Assembly (NCBI RefSeq): GCF_963259705.1
Contig: NC_081847.1
Location: forward strand, 73,181,754-73,245,753
DNA from: Myotis daubentonii
Taxonomy: Eukaryota; Chordata; Mammalia; Chiroptera; Vespertilionidae
Direction: 5' to 3'
DNA length: 64,000 nt
The notes under the pieces were generated by a model. It was not told where the DNA came from and ran no database searches. It was given only the letters and a program-made list of their open reading frames with translations. This document shows, piece after piece, positions 33,324 through 45,639 of this stretch; within the stretch, counting starts at the first letter, position 1, and every line of letters begins with the position of its first letter. The position numbers were made by a program, and so were the translations under genes.

Positions 33324-35469
33324 GTGCGTCCCTTTCACCCCATTCCGAGCTCTTGGCTCTGTCTCTGCCTTTGGGCTTACTCCAACCCCTGGACACAACT
33401 TTACTATGTTCTGCCAAAATGAACTATTTTCTCATCTCGTAATGAGAGCAAGATAACCTAGTACTGGCCCTACAATTTCTTGCCATTCCGTTTGAATTAA
33501 AAATTAGAGTATGTTAGCATGCACAGCATGGAAGGGAAGGGACGTCACAAGTGTGATTCAGGTATGGCAGCGGGTTTTAGAACAGCAGCAGCGTACAGCG
33601 GCAAAGAAGGGGTACAGTCCTGGGAATCAGTGGTGTAGGTGACCTGCAAAAGCCATGGGTGTGCACAGAAGAAAAGGATGCCAAACTTCCCTAGGCTGTG
33701 AGCTCTTGAGTGCAGGACCATTCATTCGTAGTCTTTATTTGCATTCAGTAATTAACACCGCACCTGACAGGACGTAGGTGCTCAAGAAATGGTGAGTAAA
33801 TGAGACCAGAGGAGACCATATGTAGAGAGAGGGGAGATCAGAGGACATGGACGAAGTACGGAGTTGGGTGATAACTGAGGGCCCTGGCTGCAGATTCTAT
33901 CAGGATCCAAATGCACTCAGGGAATTCAACATTTGTCATCTGTATACAAATGTAATATTTTATGTTTGGTTTATGTCTCAGTTCTTGGTGCCGAACATAT
34001 TTTGAGGACATACAAAACAACAAATATATAACTTTTTATTATATTTAAGAGGAATTTAAGTTTCTAAAATCTAAGTGCAGAGGTAGAATATAGACCAGGG
34101 GCACCCATAAAAACACAAAAATGCAAATGCTAACAGAACATAAAGTAGTGAGTCCATCCTGTTTGAAGTGAGGCATGGAAGAAGTAACTTGAAGAGAGAA
34201 AGCATTGTAGGTTGTCTGCTGCGACTCTGAATTTACTATATGGTTCAGTTCATTTTCAGAAGGACAGTTGGTTGAGACCAGATGGATGATTTTGTAATCC
34301 AAGTTAAGACTGTCTTATCAAGTTCATTTCCTTCTGTCTGGTGGGAGATTTCATCTTTTGTCTATTGTAGAGGCTTGGGTGGGATCCTAGGAATGTCTGC
34401 CTGCCCCAGAAGGTCAAGACAGATAGGTAAAATCAGGATTTTGGCTAATGAGAAACTTGTGGGCTCTGTTTCTCAATGAACCTAGTGTGTATACTCTGAT
34501 CTCTGATGTGTGTAGGGGGTGGCAGAGTGAGTTTCTGTCTTCTGCCAATAACTTTCCTCTTCATATTTCTTTGGGAAGCTGAAGTGGTTCTCAGGTAATA
34601 GCATGTGTGAAGAGGGAGAGTCAGATGTGAGCTAGTGGAGTGACTTATTTTGATTATTATAGAAAACAGAGAGGATCCTGAGGATAATGTGTTAGAATCA
34701 GGGTAATTGGAGGAGAGCTTCACAGCTCTAATAAGGGTCTTGGTTTGTATGTAAGGCAGTAGAAAGCCGGAAAGCCATAGGTGTCTGAACTCACTTTAGC
34801 CACTGGTGCTTACAATTTTCTTCCCTTTCTAAAAGGAATTCACATTCACTTTGGATAAAATGTGAAACAAGGTGATGAATACAGACATTGTTGGAAAGTC
34901 CATTTTGAGGCAAATGTATGTGTAGAAGATATTGAAGGAACCTGATTTTGATCTGATTAGTCTGTATATAATATGAGTTGGACAAGTGTTTGGTAGTGCT
35001 TTCAAGGGCTGCTAACTTAGAAAACAGAAATCTCTTGAGGTTTAGAAATTCTGAAGATACCCTTTGGGAGGATGCTGATGTATAGATAGGGCTAGTTATT
35101 CCTTTATAAATGTGGGCAAGTTCCATGAAGCTTTCTCTCTCTTGATTTTGGGACTATGTAAGAGTGACTTGTAACATAATAGAATTTTTCTGTGTAGCCC
35201 ATTGGGGTTCTGGATGGCAAGTCTTTCACTTCTTGTCCTTTATATATTTATAAAATTGTTTTTGTTCCTTTAATTAATGACCCTACTGGTCAGCAAAAGC
35301 AATTTTAGTTATGACAGGGTGATTAATTGGTAAAAAATATATGTTGGTAATTAAGTCTCAGGTTTTTTTTAGCTCTTTGATTTATCAACTTGCAGATTGG
35401 CTCAAGTACATGTCTTGATGTAAGCAGTTATTGATTAGCCCCCAGATAATACTTGATGGTTACAAATGG
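33324..35469. other. Start of the 13-kb CHD6 intron, mostly unique
   Basis: L2-type 3' wording (GTGAGCTCTTGAGTGCAGGACC ... GTAGGTGCTCAAGAAATG) lies at about 33695-33810. No exon or transposon terminus otherwise. Confidence 0.45.
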
Positions 35470-36370
35470 TTCACTGAATGCTTGGATTATTGCAGTTGCT
35501 CCAGAAGTGATTTAGGGGCTTCCAGTCTTTTCCTCCTTCAGTCCATCTTGCTAGCTGCCACCTGGCTAATCTTTCTGAAGCACTGCTGTTTTCTTATTTA
35601 TGTTTATAATTGGTGGTATAAATCAAACCCCCTCTTCCCCTCTCTTCCTTCACACCAGCTGAGAAATAGTCAACAGAGATGGAGATGCACTTATCAGCTT
35701 TATTACTGATAAACTGGATTGACAAATTTCCATTGGCTTGTTGCCAGAATCAGGCTTCTTGTAAGTTACTCGCTCCATTGAGTTTATCCACAGAACTGCA
35801 GGCTTGTCCCTGAGCAGAAAGGGCGCTGGGCTACACGTGCTCCATTCCTTTTCCGAGTCTCACTAGTCTGGTAGGTCCCCAGTCAGAGAAGTGAGAAGAG
35901 TTTGAAGAAAGGCTGAAAATGGGTTTTCAATATTGTTCCCTCCTTGGTAGTAAAACATGATTTTCCTCATGAAAACCCTGGGACAGGGAAATGAGATTTC
36001 CTCTAACATTTTATACCTGCTTAGAAACTTCTGATTGTTCCTGCTGCCTCCAGGACAAAATCCAGACTCCTTTTTCTGTTATATAAATCCTTTGGGGTCT
36101 GACCTCTCCCTGCCTTCCTGCCTTCCTGCCTCTGACAACAGACCTTGCCAGGTTGAACTCACTACCCCTTAAAGGTACTTGACTCATTTCTCCTTCAGAT
36201 TGCTCTTGCTCTTTGTCCCAACATTATGCCCTTTGTCCTCCCAGTGTTCCAGGTCCTCTCCATTCTTCAGTTCTCAGTGCAAGTCCCAGTTCCTCCACAG
36301 AGCTTCCCCAAACCAGAGTGCTCACCCATCCCATCTCAATTTCCATGGCATTTTAAACCTTATTTTGCAT
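35470..36370 (+). repeat. L2 LINE remnants in two pieces
   Basis: About 35480-35600 (TTGCAGTTGCTCCAGAAGTG) and 36015-36370 (CTCCAGGACAAAATCCAGAC, CACAGAGCTTCCCCAAACC) follow the L2 consensus order as remembered. The stretch between them is unrecognised. Confidence 0.5.
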
Positions 36371-36544
36371 TGTCGGTCAGAGATGTTTACACCCGGGAAG
36401 ACTGAAAGAGACCTAGTCCAACCCTGTTACTGCAGCCAGGGAAATGGAGACCCACAGAGCAGTAACTTGTAAACAAGACGTCCTGACCGCCAGTTTTGTA
36501 CACTTCCCTCTGCAGTAGGCTACCTCTCCATCATACACTGTTGT

Positions 36545-36791
36545 TTTTTTGTTAATCCTCATCAAAGGATATTTTTCTGTTGATTTTTAGGGAGAGTGGA
36601 AGAGAGAGGGAAAGAGAGAAATATCGATGTGAGAGAAACACAATTGATCGGTTGCCTCCTGCACACGCCTGACCAGGTCTCGGGCCTGGGAGGAGCCTGC
36701 AAACAAGGTATGTGCCCTTGACCAGGATTGAACCCAGGACCCCTTCGGTCCACAGGCCGGCACTCTATCTACTGAGCCAAACCGGCTAGGG
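36545..36791 (-). repeat. Ves SINE, with a hAT inserted at its head
   Basis: Reverse Ves ending GCCAAACCGGCTAGGG. The hAT at 36792 duplicated its last 8 bases. Confidence 0.88.
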
Positions 36792-37036
36792 CTGTGGTCG
36801 GCAAATCGCGGCTCGTGAGCCACATGTGGCTCTTTGGCCCCTTGACTGTGACTCTTCCACAAAATACCACGTGCAGGCATGCATGTACAGTGCAATTGAA
36901 ACTTCGTGGCCCATGCACAGAAGTCGGTATTTTATGGAAGAGCCGGTATTTTGTGGAAGAGCCACACTCAAGGGGCCAAAGAGCCACATGTGGCTCGTGA
37001 GCCGCGGTTTGCCGAGCTGCAGTTTGCCGACCACTG
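36792..37036. mobile_element. hAT-type element, 245 bp
   Basis: TIRs CTGTGGTCGGCAAA and TTTGCCGACCACTG, flanked by GGCTAGGG (36784-36791) and GGCTAGAG (37037-37044). Long inner inverted repeats (GAGCCACATGTGGCTC blocks at both ends) make it strongly foldable; two GAAGAGCCGGTATTTT-type units repeat inside. Confidence 0.88.
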
Positions 37037-37278
37037 GGCTAGAGCATACATACACTTTTGTTTTCATGTATGCGTGACTTGTCTCCTCAACAAAAGTTAA
37101 GTGCCTGAGATCAGGACTACCATGCTTTTTGTTTTTTTATGGTTCTGGGGGTCCATCACCAGAGAGGTTTGTCAGGTTATTGGCTACATAGGAGGCATAA
37201 AATTTATTTTATATAAATATATTTAATTTATATATAATGTAAATTTAATTTGTGTATGAAATATGTATTTATATAATA

Positions 37279-37512
37279 CTAGAGGCCTGCTATACGAAAT
37301 GCATGCACAGGTAGGATCCCTAGGCCTGGCCGGCGATCAGGGCCGATCGGAACCTTCTGATTGCCGGCCAGGGCCTCCCTTCCCCCACTGCCAGCTGCCG
37401 GATGTTGGCCGGGGCCTCCCTGTGTTTCATGCTGACCACCGTAGCGAGTGATAGAACTCCTGGTCAAACTCTCATAGGGACACTTTGCATATTAGCCTTT
37501 TATATATATAGA
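37279..37512 (-). mobile_element. Short non-autonomous Helitron (234 bp)
   Basis: Minus strand: 5' TCTATATATATAAAAGGCTA (from 37512); 3' GCAGGCCTCTAG (CTAG at 37279-37282). The 3' hairpin is decayed (TGCATGC...). Confidence 0.83.
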
Positions 37513-37560
37513 TATGATTTTATATATTATTAACATACATTTTATATCCACACACACACA

Positions 37561-37895
37561 CTAGAGGCCTGGGGCACGAATTCGTGCATGGGTGGGGTCC
37601 CTCAGCCTGGCCGTCAATCAGGACCAATCAGGGTGTCTTGCCCAGACCCCTGTGGGAGGTTGGCCGGGCTGGGGAGTGGAGGGGCTGTGGGAGGTTGGCC
37701 CGCTGCAGGAGGTTGGCTGGCCACAGGATTTTGGCTTGCCATGGGAGGTTGTCTGTGGGAGTGCACTGACCACCAGAGGGCAGCTCCTGCATTGAGCGTC
37801 TGCCCCCTGGTGGTCAGTGTGTATAATAGCACCTGGTCCACTGGTTGTTCTAGTCATTCAGTAGAATGTATATATTTATATATATCTATATATAT
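37561..37895 (-). mobile_element. Non-autonomous Helitron (family D)
   Basis: CTAG at 37561-37564 and hairpin GCACGAATTCGTGC. The interior has the GACCACCAGAGGGCAG / TGCCCCCTGGTGGTC pair. The 5' end on the right merges into a TATATA tract, so the boundary is approximate. It lies 49 bp from the previous Helitron. Confidence 0.8.
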
Positions 37896-38089
37896 AAAAT
37901 TTGATTGTTTTCTTGGAACTAATGGATAGAGCTCTTCTCCCTGAAAATAAGATTCATATAACATAGCATATAATAACTTCCATTGTTCAATAACAGTAAG
38001 TGGTGTTTTCATTTTATAATTAAAGAAGTGAAATGTTCTAATGAGGCAACTCTGGGTGGGTTCCTGAATGGCTACTGGGGGGCTGGTCA
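37896..38089. other. Unique sequence, nothing recognised
   Basis: No feature seen. Confidence 0.4.
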
Positions 38090-38720
38090 CTAAAGACCAA
38101 CCCATGATTAGAAGCTTGGAATTTTCAGCCGTACCCCTTTATCCTTCGGAGAGGGGAGAAGGGCTAGAAATAGTTAAAATTGATCATGCCTCATGCTTAT
38201 GTGAGGAAGTCTCCATAAAATGTCAAGTGTAGGGGATTTGGAGAGCTTCCAGGTTGGTGAACACATTCATGTGCTGGGAGGGTGATGCACGCCAGCTCCA
38301 CAAGGAAGAAGCTCGTGTGCTCAGGACCCTCTCAGAGCTTCTCCAATGTATCTCTCCCTCTGACTGTACATCTTTGTCCTTCATCATATCGTTTATCAAA
38401 CCGATAAACGTGCTTCCCTGGGTTCTGTGAGCCGCTCTTGCAAATTAATTGAGCCCAGGGAGTGGGTCATTGGAACCTCTAATTTATAGCTGGTTGGTTA
38501 GATCATGGGTGACAATCTGGGATGGTGACTGGCGTTGAAAGTGGGGTGGGGGGGCGGCCTGTCTTGTGGCACTGATCCCTTACCCTGTGGAATCTGCTGC
38601 TATCTCTGCGTAGATGATGTCAGAATTGAGTTAAATGCTGGTGTCCGAGAATTGTTTTTGTAGGAGGAGAAATGCTTGGTGACCAGAAGTGTCAGAAGTG
38701 AAGTGTTTTGTGTGAGTAGT
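38090..38720 (+). repeat. Probable ancient ERV1-type LTR
   Basis: Ordered wording ACATCTTTGTCCTTCATC, GATAAACGTG, TTCTGTGAGCCGCTCTTGCA, then GGAACCTCTAATTTATAGC and GAAGTGGGGT...GGTCTTGTGGCACTGA resembles mammalian ERV1 LTRs. Family not assigned, no coding sequence. Confidence 0.5.
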
Positions 38721-39105
38721 AAAGGGACTCACAGGAGAGGAACATTGTAAGAACTGGGTTTTCTCTGCACAGGAAGGTGGAAAACTTAGTTTTTCCCAAC
38801 ACAAGCACCAGTTTCTGTGCCTCAGCTTTTTACCCTCTTTGTTGTTGTTTTGTCAGCTCAGAGCAGATTTTTCTCCCATCCAATAAGTTTAGTAACATCT
38901 TGGAAGTAAGGTTTTACCTTTCCTGATTTCCTTCTTGGATGGTTGCTTCTAGAAAGTTAAGCCCCAGAGTTTCTGATCATATAACCATTTGAGCTGTTAG
39001 TCAGCTGATAACTGTGGTTCAGGATGAGTAAAATTCAGTCAGCTCAGCTCTGCCTCCCTGTTTGAAGGTCATCTCCTTTGTAGAGTGCATATCTTTATTG
39101 AGGAA

Positions 39106-39306
39106 CTAGAGGCCTGGTGCACGAATTCATGCACGGGTTGGGTCTAGCCAGGGGAAGGGGCCGCCCCCAATCGGGGTGGGGGGGTGATCAAAGGTGGGGC
39201 TGGTGTGTGTCGGGGAGGCTATGGGCAGCCCCACCCCCTGGTGGAACTCCTGGTTGGACTCCTGGTCGAGGGGACAATTTGCATATTAGCCTCTTATTAT
39301 ATAGGA
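39106..39306 (-). mobile_element. Short non-autonomous Helitron (201 bp)
   Basis: Minus strand: TCCTATATAATAAGAGGCTA (from 39306) to hairpin GTGCATGAATTCGTGCAC then CAGGCCTCTAG (CTAG at 39106). Confidence 0.9.
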
Positions 39307-40354
39307 TTCTTAGGCTCCAGAGCAGTCAGTTGACCAGATTCTTTCTGTTTTTACAGTCTAATAATTTATTAGAAGAAAGAAGACAATGAATAGACACCTT
39401 GTGCTTTGAACCCACTGGGCTTTATGTTAAGTAGGGGAAGAATATAAATGATAAGGGCAGAGACCATCTCTGACGCTTTGGACTAAGTCTCCATTCCTAG
39501 TTTTCTAAGAATACCTGGAGTGCTTCCCCTGTAATCCCAGAGCTTTCTAAATTACGGTCTCATGTATGGTGGACTTTGACCTGATCGATAAGGAATCAGT
39601 TACTAAAATACTAATGCTTGATTTATTTTATTTTAATACTAATGCTTGATATATTTTATAAGATATATATTTTTCTGGTATATATTTAGTGTGTCCTGTG
39701 TGCCTTGCTTTGTTTATAAGTCCTTTTGTTGGGAATGGGATAGTTGAGGAAGGAAAGTGTCATAGAAGTATCATCTACAGTCCCTATATTTGAGGAGCTT
39801 TCAGGAGTTAGAGAAACAGCCTTGCAAGCATTCAAATAAAATAAAAAAATACAAGCAAACAAAAGAACCTAGTATAACTGTGTATAGGATAGCTGAAAGA
39901 ATTTAGAAGATTAGGAGTATTTCATTTCTGTTCCAGGGAGTCCCTTGGAAGAGGTGAATATTGAGCCAGGTATTAAAGGAATTAGTACATGAGAAAAAAT
40001 GAAGCAAAAGACCAGAATGCATTTAAATAAATGTTCTTTGGGGGGTATTTTCAATTTTATGATGGTAGACTGAGCATACTTTTATTTTCCATTCATTAAA
40101 TCTTAATGAAATGACTGGAAGAACAGAGGGAGTACATTCTTCAAAGATGAGCAATGTTAGGAATTTCTGGATGAGGAAGGCCAGTGGTATCTTACTGATG
40201 AATAAATGCTGAGGAGGGAGTCCCAGCTCAGAGCACGTGCAGGAGCTATGCTTGTGGCAGAGGTACAAGTGCTTCCTCCTCATAGTAGACCTGCAGGGAC
40301 TATCTGCAGAGTGGCAGAGTGGTTTGTCAGCTCTAGGCTGAAGTCAGGCAATTG
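39307..40354. other. Unique intronic sequence, nothing recognised
   Basis: No gene or clear terminal repeat. Confidence 0.45.
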
Positions 40355-40655
40355 CTCTAGAGCCGTGGTTCCCAATGTGGGGCACACACCCTACAGGGGG
40401 ACAATTCGAGACTGAGATATTAACAGTGAATTTTTTTAACAATTTCTTAGTGTATTTCTTCCTTAGTACTTCAACTGTCCTTTCGTTCTTTTATTTTTCT
40501 CTTTCATGGATGCCATGTTCTTTGGAAGCTTGTTTAAAGCAAGTTAATGGCCTTTTAGGCTTCCTCCACTGCGTAGGAGTTCACTTTTTGAATAATAAGA
40601 ATCATATGTCACGGGGTGGGGGGTAATGAAGTTTAAGAGATGCTGAGGTGGAGCA

Positions 40656-41170
40656 TCTACACTAATAAAAGAGAAACATGGTAATTGGCGTACGACCGCT
40701 ACCCTTTTCATTGGCTAATCAGCGAGATATGCAAATTAACTGTCAGCCAATATGGCGGCTGGCAGCCAGGCAGCTTGAAACTGACATGAGGCTTGCTTGC
40801 CTCAGTGAGGGAGGAAACCAATGTTCCCCACCTGGGGCTGCAGGCCTCTGAGCGGGCAGTTTAAGAAACATTGTAACAAATACCGCCGGACTTCAGCCAG
40901 CAGATTCGCAACATTGTAAGCAAAGGCCAGAAACCTACTTTCAGCCGGAGGCCTAAGAGCTGGAGCCAAGCCTCAAGGTAAAGCTGGCCCAGAATAAAAA
41001 AAAAAAAGAAAGAAAAAAAGGAGCGGTTGGGAACTTCAGTCACTCCCAGCCTGAAAACAGCCCTCAGCCCCTCACCCAGACTGGCCAGGCACCCCAGTGC
41101 GGCCCCCCACCCTGATCCAGGACACCCTTCAGGGCAAACCAGCCAGCCCCACCCATGCACCAGGCCTCTA
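40656..41170 (+). mobile_element. Helitron (family B), left half of joined pair
   Basis: Starts TCTACACTAATAAAAGAGAA; ends CCATGCACCAGGCCTCTA, directly followed by CCTATATAG of the next element. Body as in 1185-1828. Confidence 0.87.
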
Positions 41171-41850
41171 CCCTATATAGTAAAAGGGTAATATGCCTCC
41201 CGGCACCGGGATCAGCGTGACAGGGGGCAGCGCCCAAACCCCCTGATCGCCCTGCGGCTCTGTGTGTGACAGGGGGTGGGGCCCCAACCCCCTGAGCAGC
41301 CCTGCTCTGTGCCTGATAGGGGGGAGCTCCCCCCCCCCCCACGGGCCCTGCTCTGTGTGTGATGGGGTAGAGCCATAACCTCCCCATCGGCCCTGCCCTG
41401 AGTGTGACAGTGGCGGCGCCCCAACCCCCTGATTGGCCCTGCTCTGTGTGTGACGGGGGCAGCGCCCCAACCCCCTGATTGGCCCTGCTCTGTGCGTGAC
41501 AGGGGGTGGCGCCGCAACCTCCCCATCGACCCTGCCTTGAGTGTGACGGGACGGTGCCCCAACCCCCCAATTGGCCCTCCCCTGAGCGTGACTGAGGGTG
41601 GCATCACAACCTCCCAATCTGCCCTGCTCTGTGCATGACGGGGCGGCGCCCCAACTCCCCAATCGGCCCTGCTCTGAGCCCGACCAGGGGCTGCACCTAG
41701 GGATTGGGCCTGCCCTCTGCCACCTGGGAGCAGGCCTAAGCCAGCAGGTCGTTATCTCCCGAGGGGTCCCAGACTGCTAGAGGGCACATGCCGGGCTGAG
41801 GGACCCCCCTTCCCCCCGAGTGCACAAATTTTTGTGCACCAGGCCTCTAG
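41171..41850 (+). mobile_element. Helitron (family C), right half of joined pair
   Basis: Starts CCCTATATAGTAAAAGGG (T-to-C at base 1); ends GTGCACAAATTTTTGTGCAC then CAGGCCTCTAG. The interior is about ten minisatellite units of 50-60 bp (core GGCCCTGCTCTGTGTGTGAC) at 41240-41690, as in 711-1184. The 164- and 168-codon frames come from this repeat. Confidence 0.88.
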
Positions 41851-41885
41851 TGTCCAATAAAAGGTTGGGAACCACTGCTCTAGGG

Positions 41886-43330
41886 ATATTGAGCAGTTTA
41901 CTCTGGGGGAGGTTCTAGGGCTCCCAGTAGAGACTGACATCCACAAGAAGGGAGTCAAGGGGCACTAGCTTCTCTGCCTTTCCCTGCCCATACTCTAAAA
42001 GGGAGGGGGTGGGGCGGCACCTTTATGCATGTTCCCAGGCCTGGCCTCCCAGTCCAAGGCTTGTTGGAGAAAGTAACTTATTAGGCAGCAGATAGCCTCA
42101 CCAGACACCTGCATTGTCAACCTCATTCATTTTAAATAGGAACAGTTCACCAAAGATCATGAGACTGTGAGGAAAGCAAGCAGCAAAGAAGAGGAAAAGA
42201 GAAATGAGCAGAACAGCTGTCTTCAGGAGAAACAAGTCAAAGAAAAGAACTTGTAAGATTTTAAGTTAGAATCCTCAGTTCAAGATGAAGCTTTGTCTGC
42301 AAAACAAAAATGGGTTATGAAAAAGAAAGTTTAACAAGAAAAATTAAGGAAAATTTAAAACATGATTGCCTTGATTAAAATCAGCAAAAATATTGAGTAG
42401 AGGAAGAAGTGGGGAGATATGTAAGATTTAAATTAACTTTCAAATCAGGATGCCTGTAACTGGTCTTCATGTGGATAACTAAGGAACTAGAGGCGTGAGC
42501 ACATTTGGAGATAGGGAGGTATCAGTGAAGAGCGATTCTGACTGGAAAGGGGGGTTTGTTTTAAAGGGACTGAGGACAGGGTGATTTGTTTCTCATTTTG
42601 TCTATAGCTGACTATATCTGCACCAAAACAAGTAGGGGTTTTTTGCATTTTTTTTCTTTTAACCAATGATCAAAAAACCTGTGCCCAACTCAGTTCTCTG
42701 GATATAGGCTGAACTAATATGGGCATTAAGTAAAAGTTGAATTAATTTTGCAAATGAGCTCTTTGGGGCCAGTATCCCTGTTTTCAGTGTTGTACTCCTA
42801 GGAAGAAGATCAGAGCCTGTGGCAAGGCCTGCACTGGACGCTTCTCTGAAGAGTTGTTCCTAGGGTGGAGCAGTGGCTCTCGGGCTGGACTCCCCAGACC
42901 TATGCATGTCTGTGGAGCAGTGATTGCCATCATGAGCTGTTTTCAGTCATTCTGAGCTTGGGAATTGTGGCAACTCACTATGGCAGTAACTGATTCTTAT
43001 CTGCTAAGACTTTGATGGACATGTTATAAAATTTAATTTAAAAATGGGAAGATTAATCTTTTTTCAAATAATGCAATTTGTTTGGTAAATAAAAATTTTC
43101 ATTACCGGAATCCATGGGAGCAAAGCAATAAAAGAAAAATCATTGTAATACAGTGCTGTGACACATACCCAGACTTTTCTCCTCATACTCAGATCTAACA
43201 CCCAGTTTCTAACTACCAATTTTAGCCTCTAGTAGTTTTATATATTTGAAGTTTCTTGCATGTCATAAACACATGGTAGATGCTTTCTTTAAAGTGAATA
43301 TATGTTTTATTATAAAATCAAGGGGTTTTT
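41886..43330. other. Intronic sequence, nothing recognised
   Basis: No exon or terminal repeat recognised. Confidence 0.45.
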
Positions 43331-43334
43331 GTTT

Positions 43335-43720
43335 TAATTTTAAATATATATTTTTTTTATTGTTGATAGTATTACAGATACCTCCCATTTTCTCCCCCTT
43401 TTACCCGCCTCCTCCCAGCCTCTACTCACCCCTCTAGGTTTTCACTGCCCTATTGCCCATGTCCATAGGCTATGAATATAAGTACATAAGTTCTTTGGTT
43501 TATCTCTTCTCGCCCGCCCAACCGCACCATGACATATGTCAGTCTGTTCCATGCCTCTAGGCTTCCGGTCTTATTTTGTTGGTCAATTCATTTTATTCAT
43601 TTGATTCCACAAATAAGTGAGATCATGTGATATTTGTCTTTCTCAGATTTCACTTAGCGTAGTACTTTCCAGGTCCATCCATGCTGCCCCAAACGGTAAG
43701 AGATTCCTCTTTTTTATAGC
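43335..43720 (-). mobile_element. L1 3' UTR (antisense)
   Basis: Starts TTTTATTGTTGATAGTATTA and runs through GTTTATCTC and the antisense ORF2 3' end (TTCACTTAGCGTAGTA, CAGGTCCATCCATGCTG). 5'-truncated. Confidence 0.8.
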
Positions 43721-44614
43721 TAAGTGCTCGTCTCTGCTTTGCTGCTGACTTTGGGGCCTGTGCTGCTTTCAAACCTGTTTCTTCATCTGCAATAGATGAC
43801 TCATCTGCTCTGCTCCCCCATGGAATCGCAGTTTTAACAGTTCAGTGAGGCTCAGAACACAAAAAGTGCTTTGTAGAATATAAATTGCTATACAGTTTTC
43901 TTAGTGAGAAGCCACATAACATGAGATACATATTCCTTTGAAAATTTAGCATCTTTTAAAACTGTTTCACCTGAGTCTCCTGTCCTGAACTGATAAGTGG
44001 GAGAAGTTTTGCTTCCCCGCCCCCTGCTTGAGAGGGCAAACCTCTTATTCAAAGGTGTAATCCTCTAAAATGGCAGGACCCCTTGAGTTTCATTGCCTTC
44101 AGTTGGACCAGAATAATTTCCATAACTTTCCTGATAGGTAGACCCGTCAGTCTTCAACCTGAGGAATTGAGGGTGGGCTGTTTATGCTGACCAGTCATCA
44201 CCGGCTGCTAGTCCTGCCACAGTTCATCATGCTGGATTTCCCTTCTCCAAACAAGGCCTTCGGTTCTCCTTTCCCTCGACACCGTCCAGTAACTCACTTG
44301 ATGGAAAATATCCACATTTCCCATTCTGTCATTTGCCAAGACTTACTGGTTCTACTTCAGCTGAATCTTTAAAATTATTCCCACCTTTGAGTTTTTATTG
44401 ATTATGTCTAGCCTAGGTCTTCATTGCCTCTTGTGTGAGCATACCATCATGGCCCTTTCACACAGAATGAAGTTGAAATCTAAACTCTCTAGGCTGGTAT
44501 ATCCCTGGTTTCTTTTCAGCTCTGTCACTTAGTACTTCTGTTCACTTCCTTGTCACCCAGCCACACAGACTGTCTTTTACTAAATGTGCTCTTAAAACTC
44601 TTCCATTTCCCAAA
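43721..44614. other. Intronic sequence, nothing firm
   Basis: L2-like wording is possible near 44480-44600 (TCTGTCACTTAGTACTTCTG). No gene. Confidence 0.4.
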
Positions 44615-44840
44615 ATGTCATGATGGTTAAAAGCATGTCTGGGTTCAAATCTTTTCTCTGCTGTTCACTAGTCATGTTACCCTGGAAATCTAACTGAACC
44701 TCATTGTGCCTACTGATAAAATGAGACTAATAAGACTAGTATCTGCCTTATAAGGTTCTTGTGAAAAGTAAAGGAGGTAATTCACGTAAAGGACTTAGAG
44801 AACTGTGTCTGCATGTATCGTTTATAAGTATTAGTTGTGA
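44615..44840 (+). repeat. MIR SINE
   Basis: Order AGCATGTCTGGGTTCAAATC, ACTAGTCATGTTACCCTGG, CCTCATTGTGCC, ATAAAATGAGACTAATAAGA follows the MIR consensus. A short tandem duplication (GTATT...TATAAGTATTAG) follows at 44815-44910. Confidence 0.75.
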
Positions 44841-45639
44841 TGATGATGAGGATGATGGTGATTGTGCCTGCAAGTATTGTTATATAAGTATTAGCTATGA
44901 TAATGATGATTCCTATCTTCTGTCAAAATTCTATGTATATCCCCACTCAAATACATTTTCCCAAATCTCCCCAATGATAAGTAATCTAATCCATCCATTG
45001 ATAAACTCCATGTGTCTATATATTTAATAAATATTTATTTAATACTTATTATGTATAAGGCATAAGGCTAATACACAGCTTAACCAAATACATATTGTCC
45101 TCTAGGAAAAGTTGTCCATTCAGCAAATGTTTATCGAGCAACTGCAGAGGATCCAGGCACTGTATGGTACTGAGCCCATGTCAGAGTTAATGACTAACTT
45201 TGGTGACAGATCAGAGTTTGAGTACCTTAAGGAAAGAACAGTTGAAATGCTTTGGCAGTGTAGGAAAGAGATTCTATGCGGTAGGAGGGTCAGGAAGGCT
45301 TTTTAGAGGAGATGTTGCCATCTTAGCAGGGTTGCAGAATGGGTGGACTTTGGACTGTGGCTCTGCATGGTCTTTGGAATTTTCATAATTGTAATCTCCT
45401 CAAGGCAGGGACAGTGTTGTCTTCATTTTTCATTTTTGAGTTTTTAGTACTCACTTTGAGTCTTATACATAGATTATTCTCAATAGAGGATGATGACAGA
45501 TTAGGGAGATGTCTCTTCCCATGTAACTTAAAGAGAGATTGAAATTTGATGTTTCTCAATATCTGCAAAGCAAGTGTATTTCCTAGAGAAGACATTTATA
45601 TAAACTGGAAGTGAGGTTTTTGGCAATGTTCATATTAAA
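44841..45639. other. Intronic sequence with L2-type trace
   Basis: ATGATGATGAGGATGATGG low-complexity tract at 44838-44860; L2 3' wording (CTCCTCAAGGCAGGGACAG) near 45395-45500. No exon. Confidence 0.45.

Larger units (their letters stand above)
40363..41877. mobile_element. hAT element carrying a joined Helitron pair
   Basis: TIRs CCGTGGTTCCCAATGTGG and GGTTGGGAACCACTG, flanked by CTCTAGAG (40355-40362) and CTCTAGGG (41878-41885). About 320 bp of hAT remains; the other 1,195 bp is two Helitrons inserted at A^T. Confidence 0.88.

Noticed and set aside
32812..33417. 201- and 131-codon antisense frames over CHD6 coding exon 2
   Set aside because: Shadow of a Lys/Glu-rich exon: the reverse strand reads Leu/Phe-rich by composition.
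41064..41662. Overlapping frames of 131-168 codons
   Set aside because: Three frames are open at once over a 50-60 bp tandem repeat whose units avoid stops; not a protein gene.
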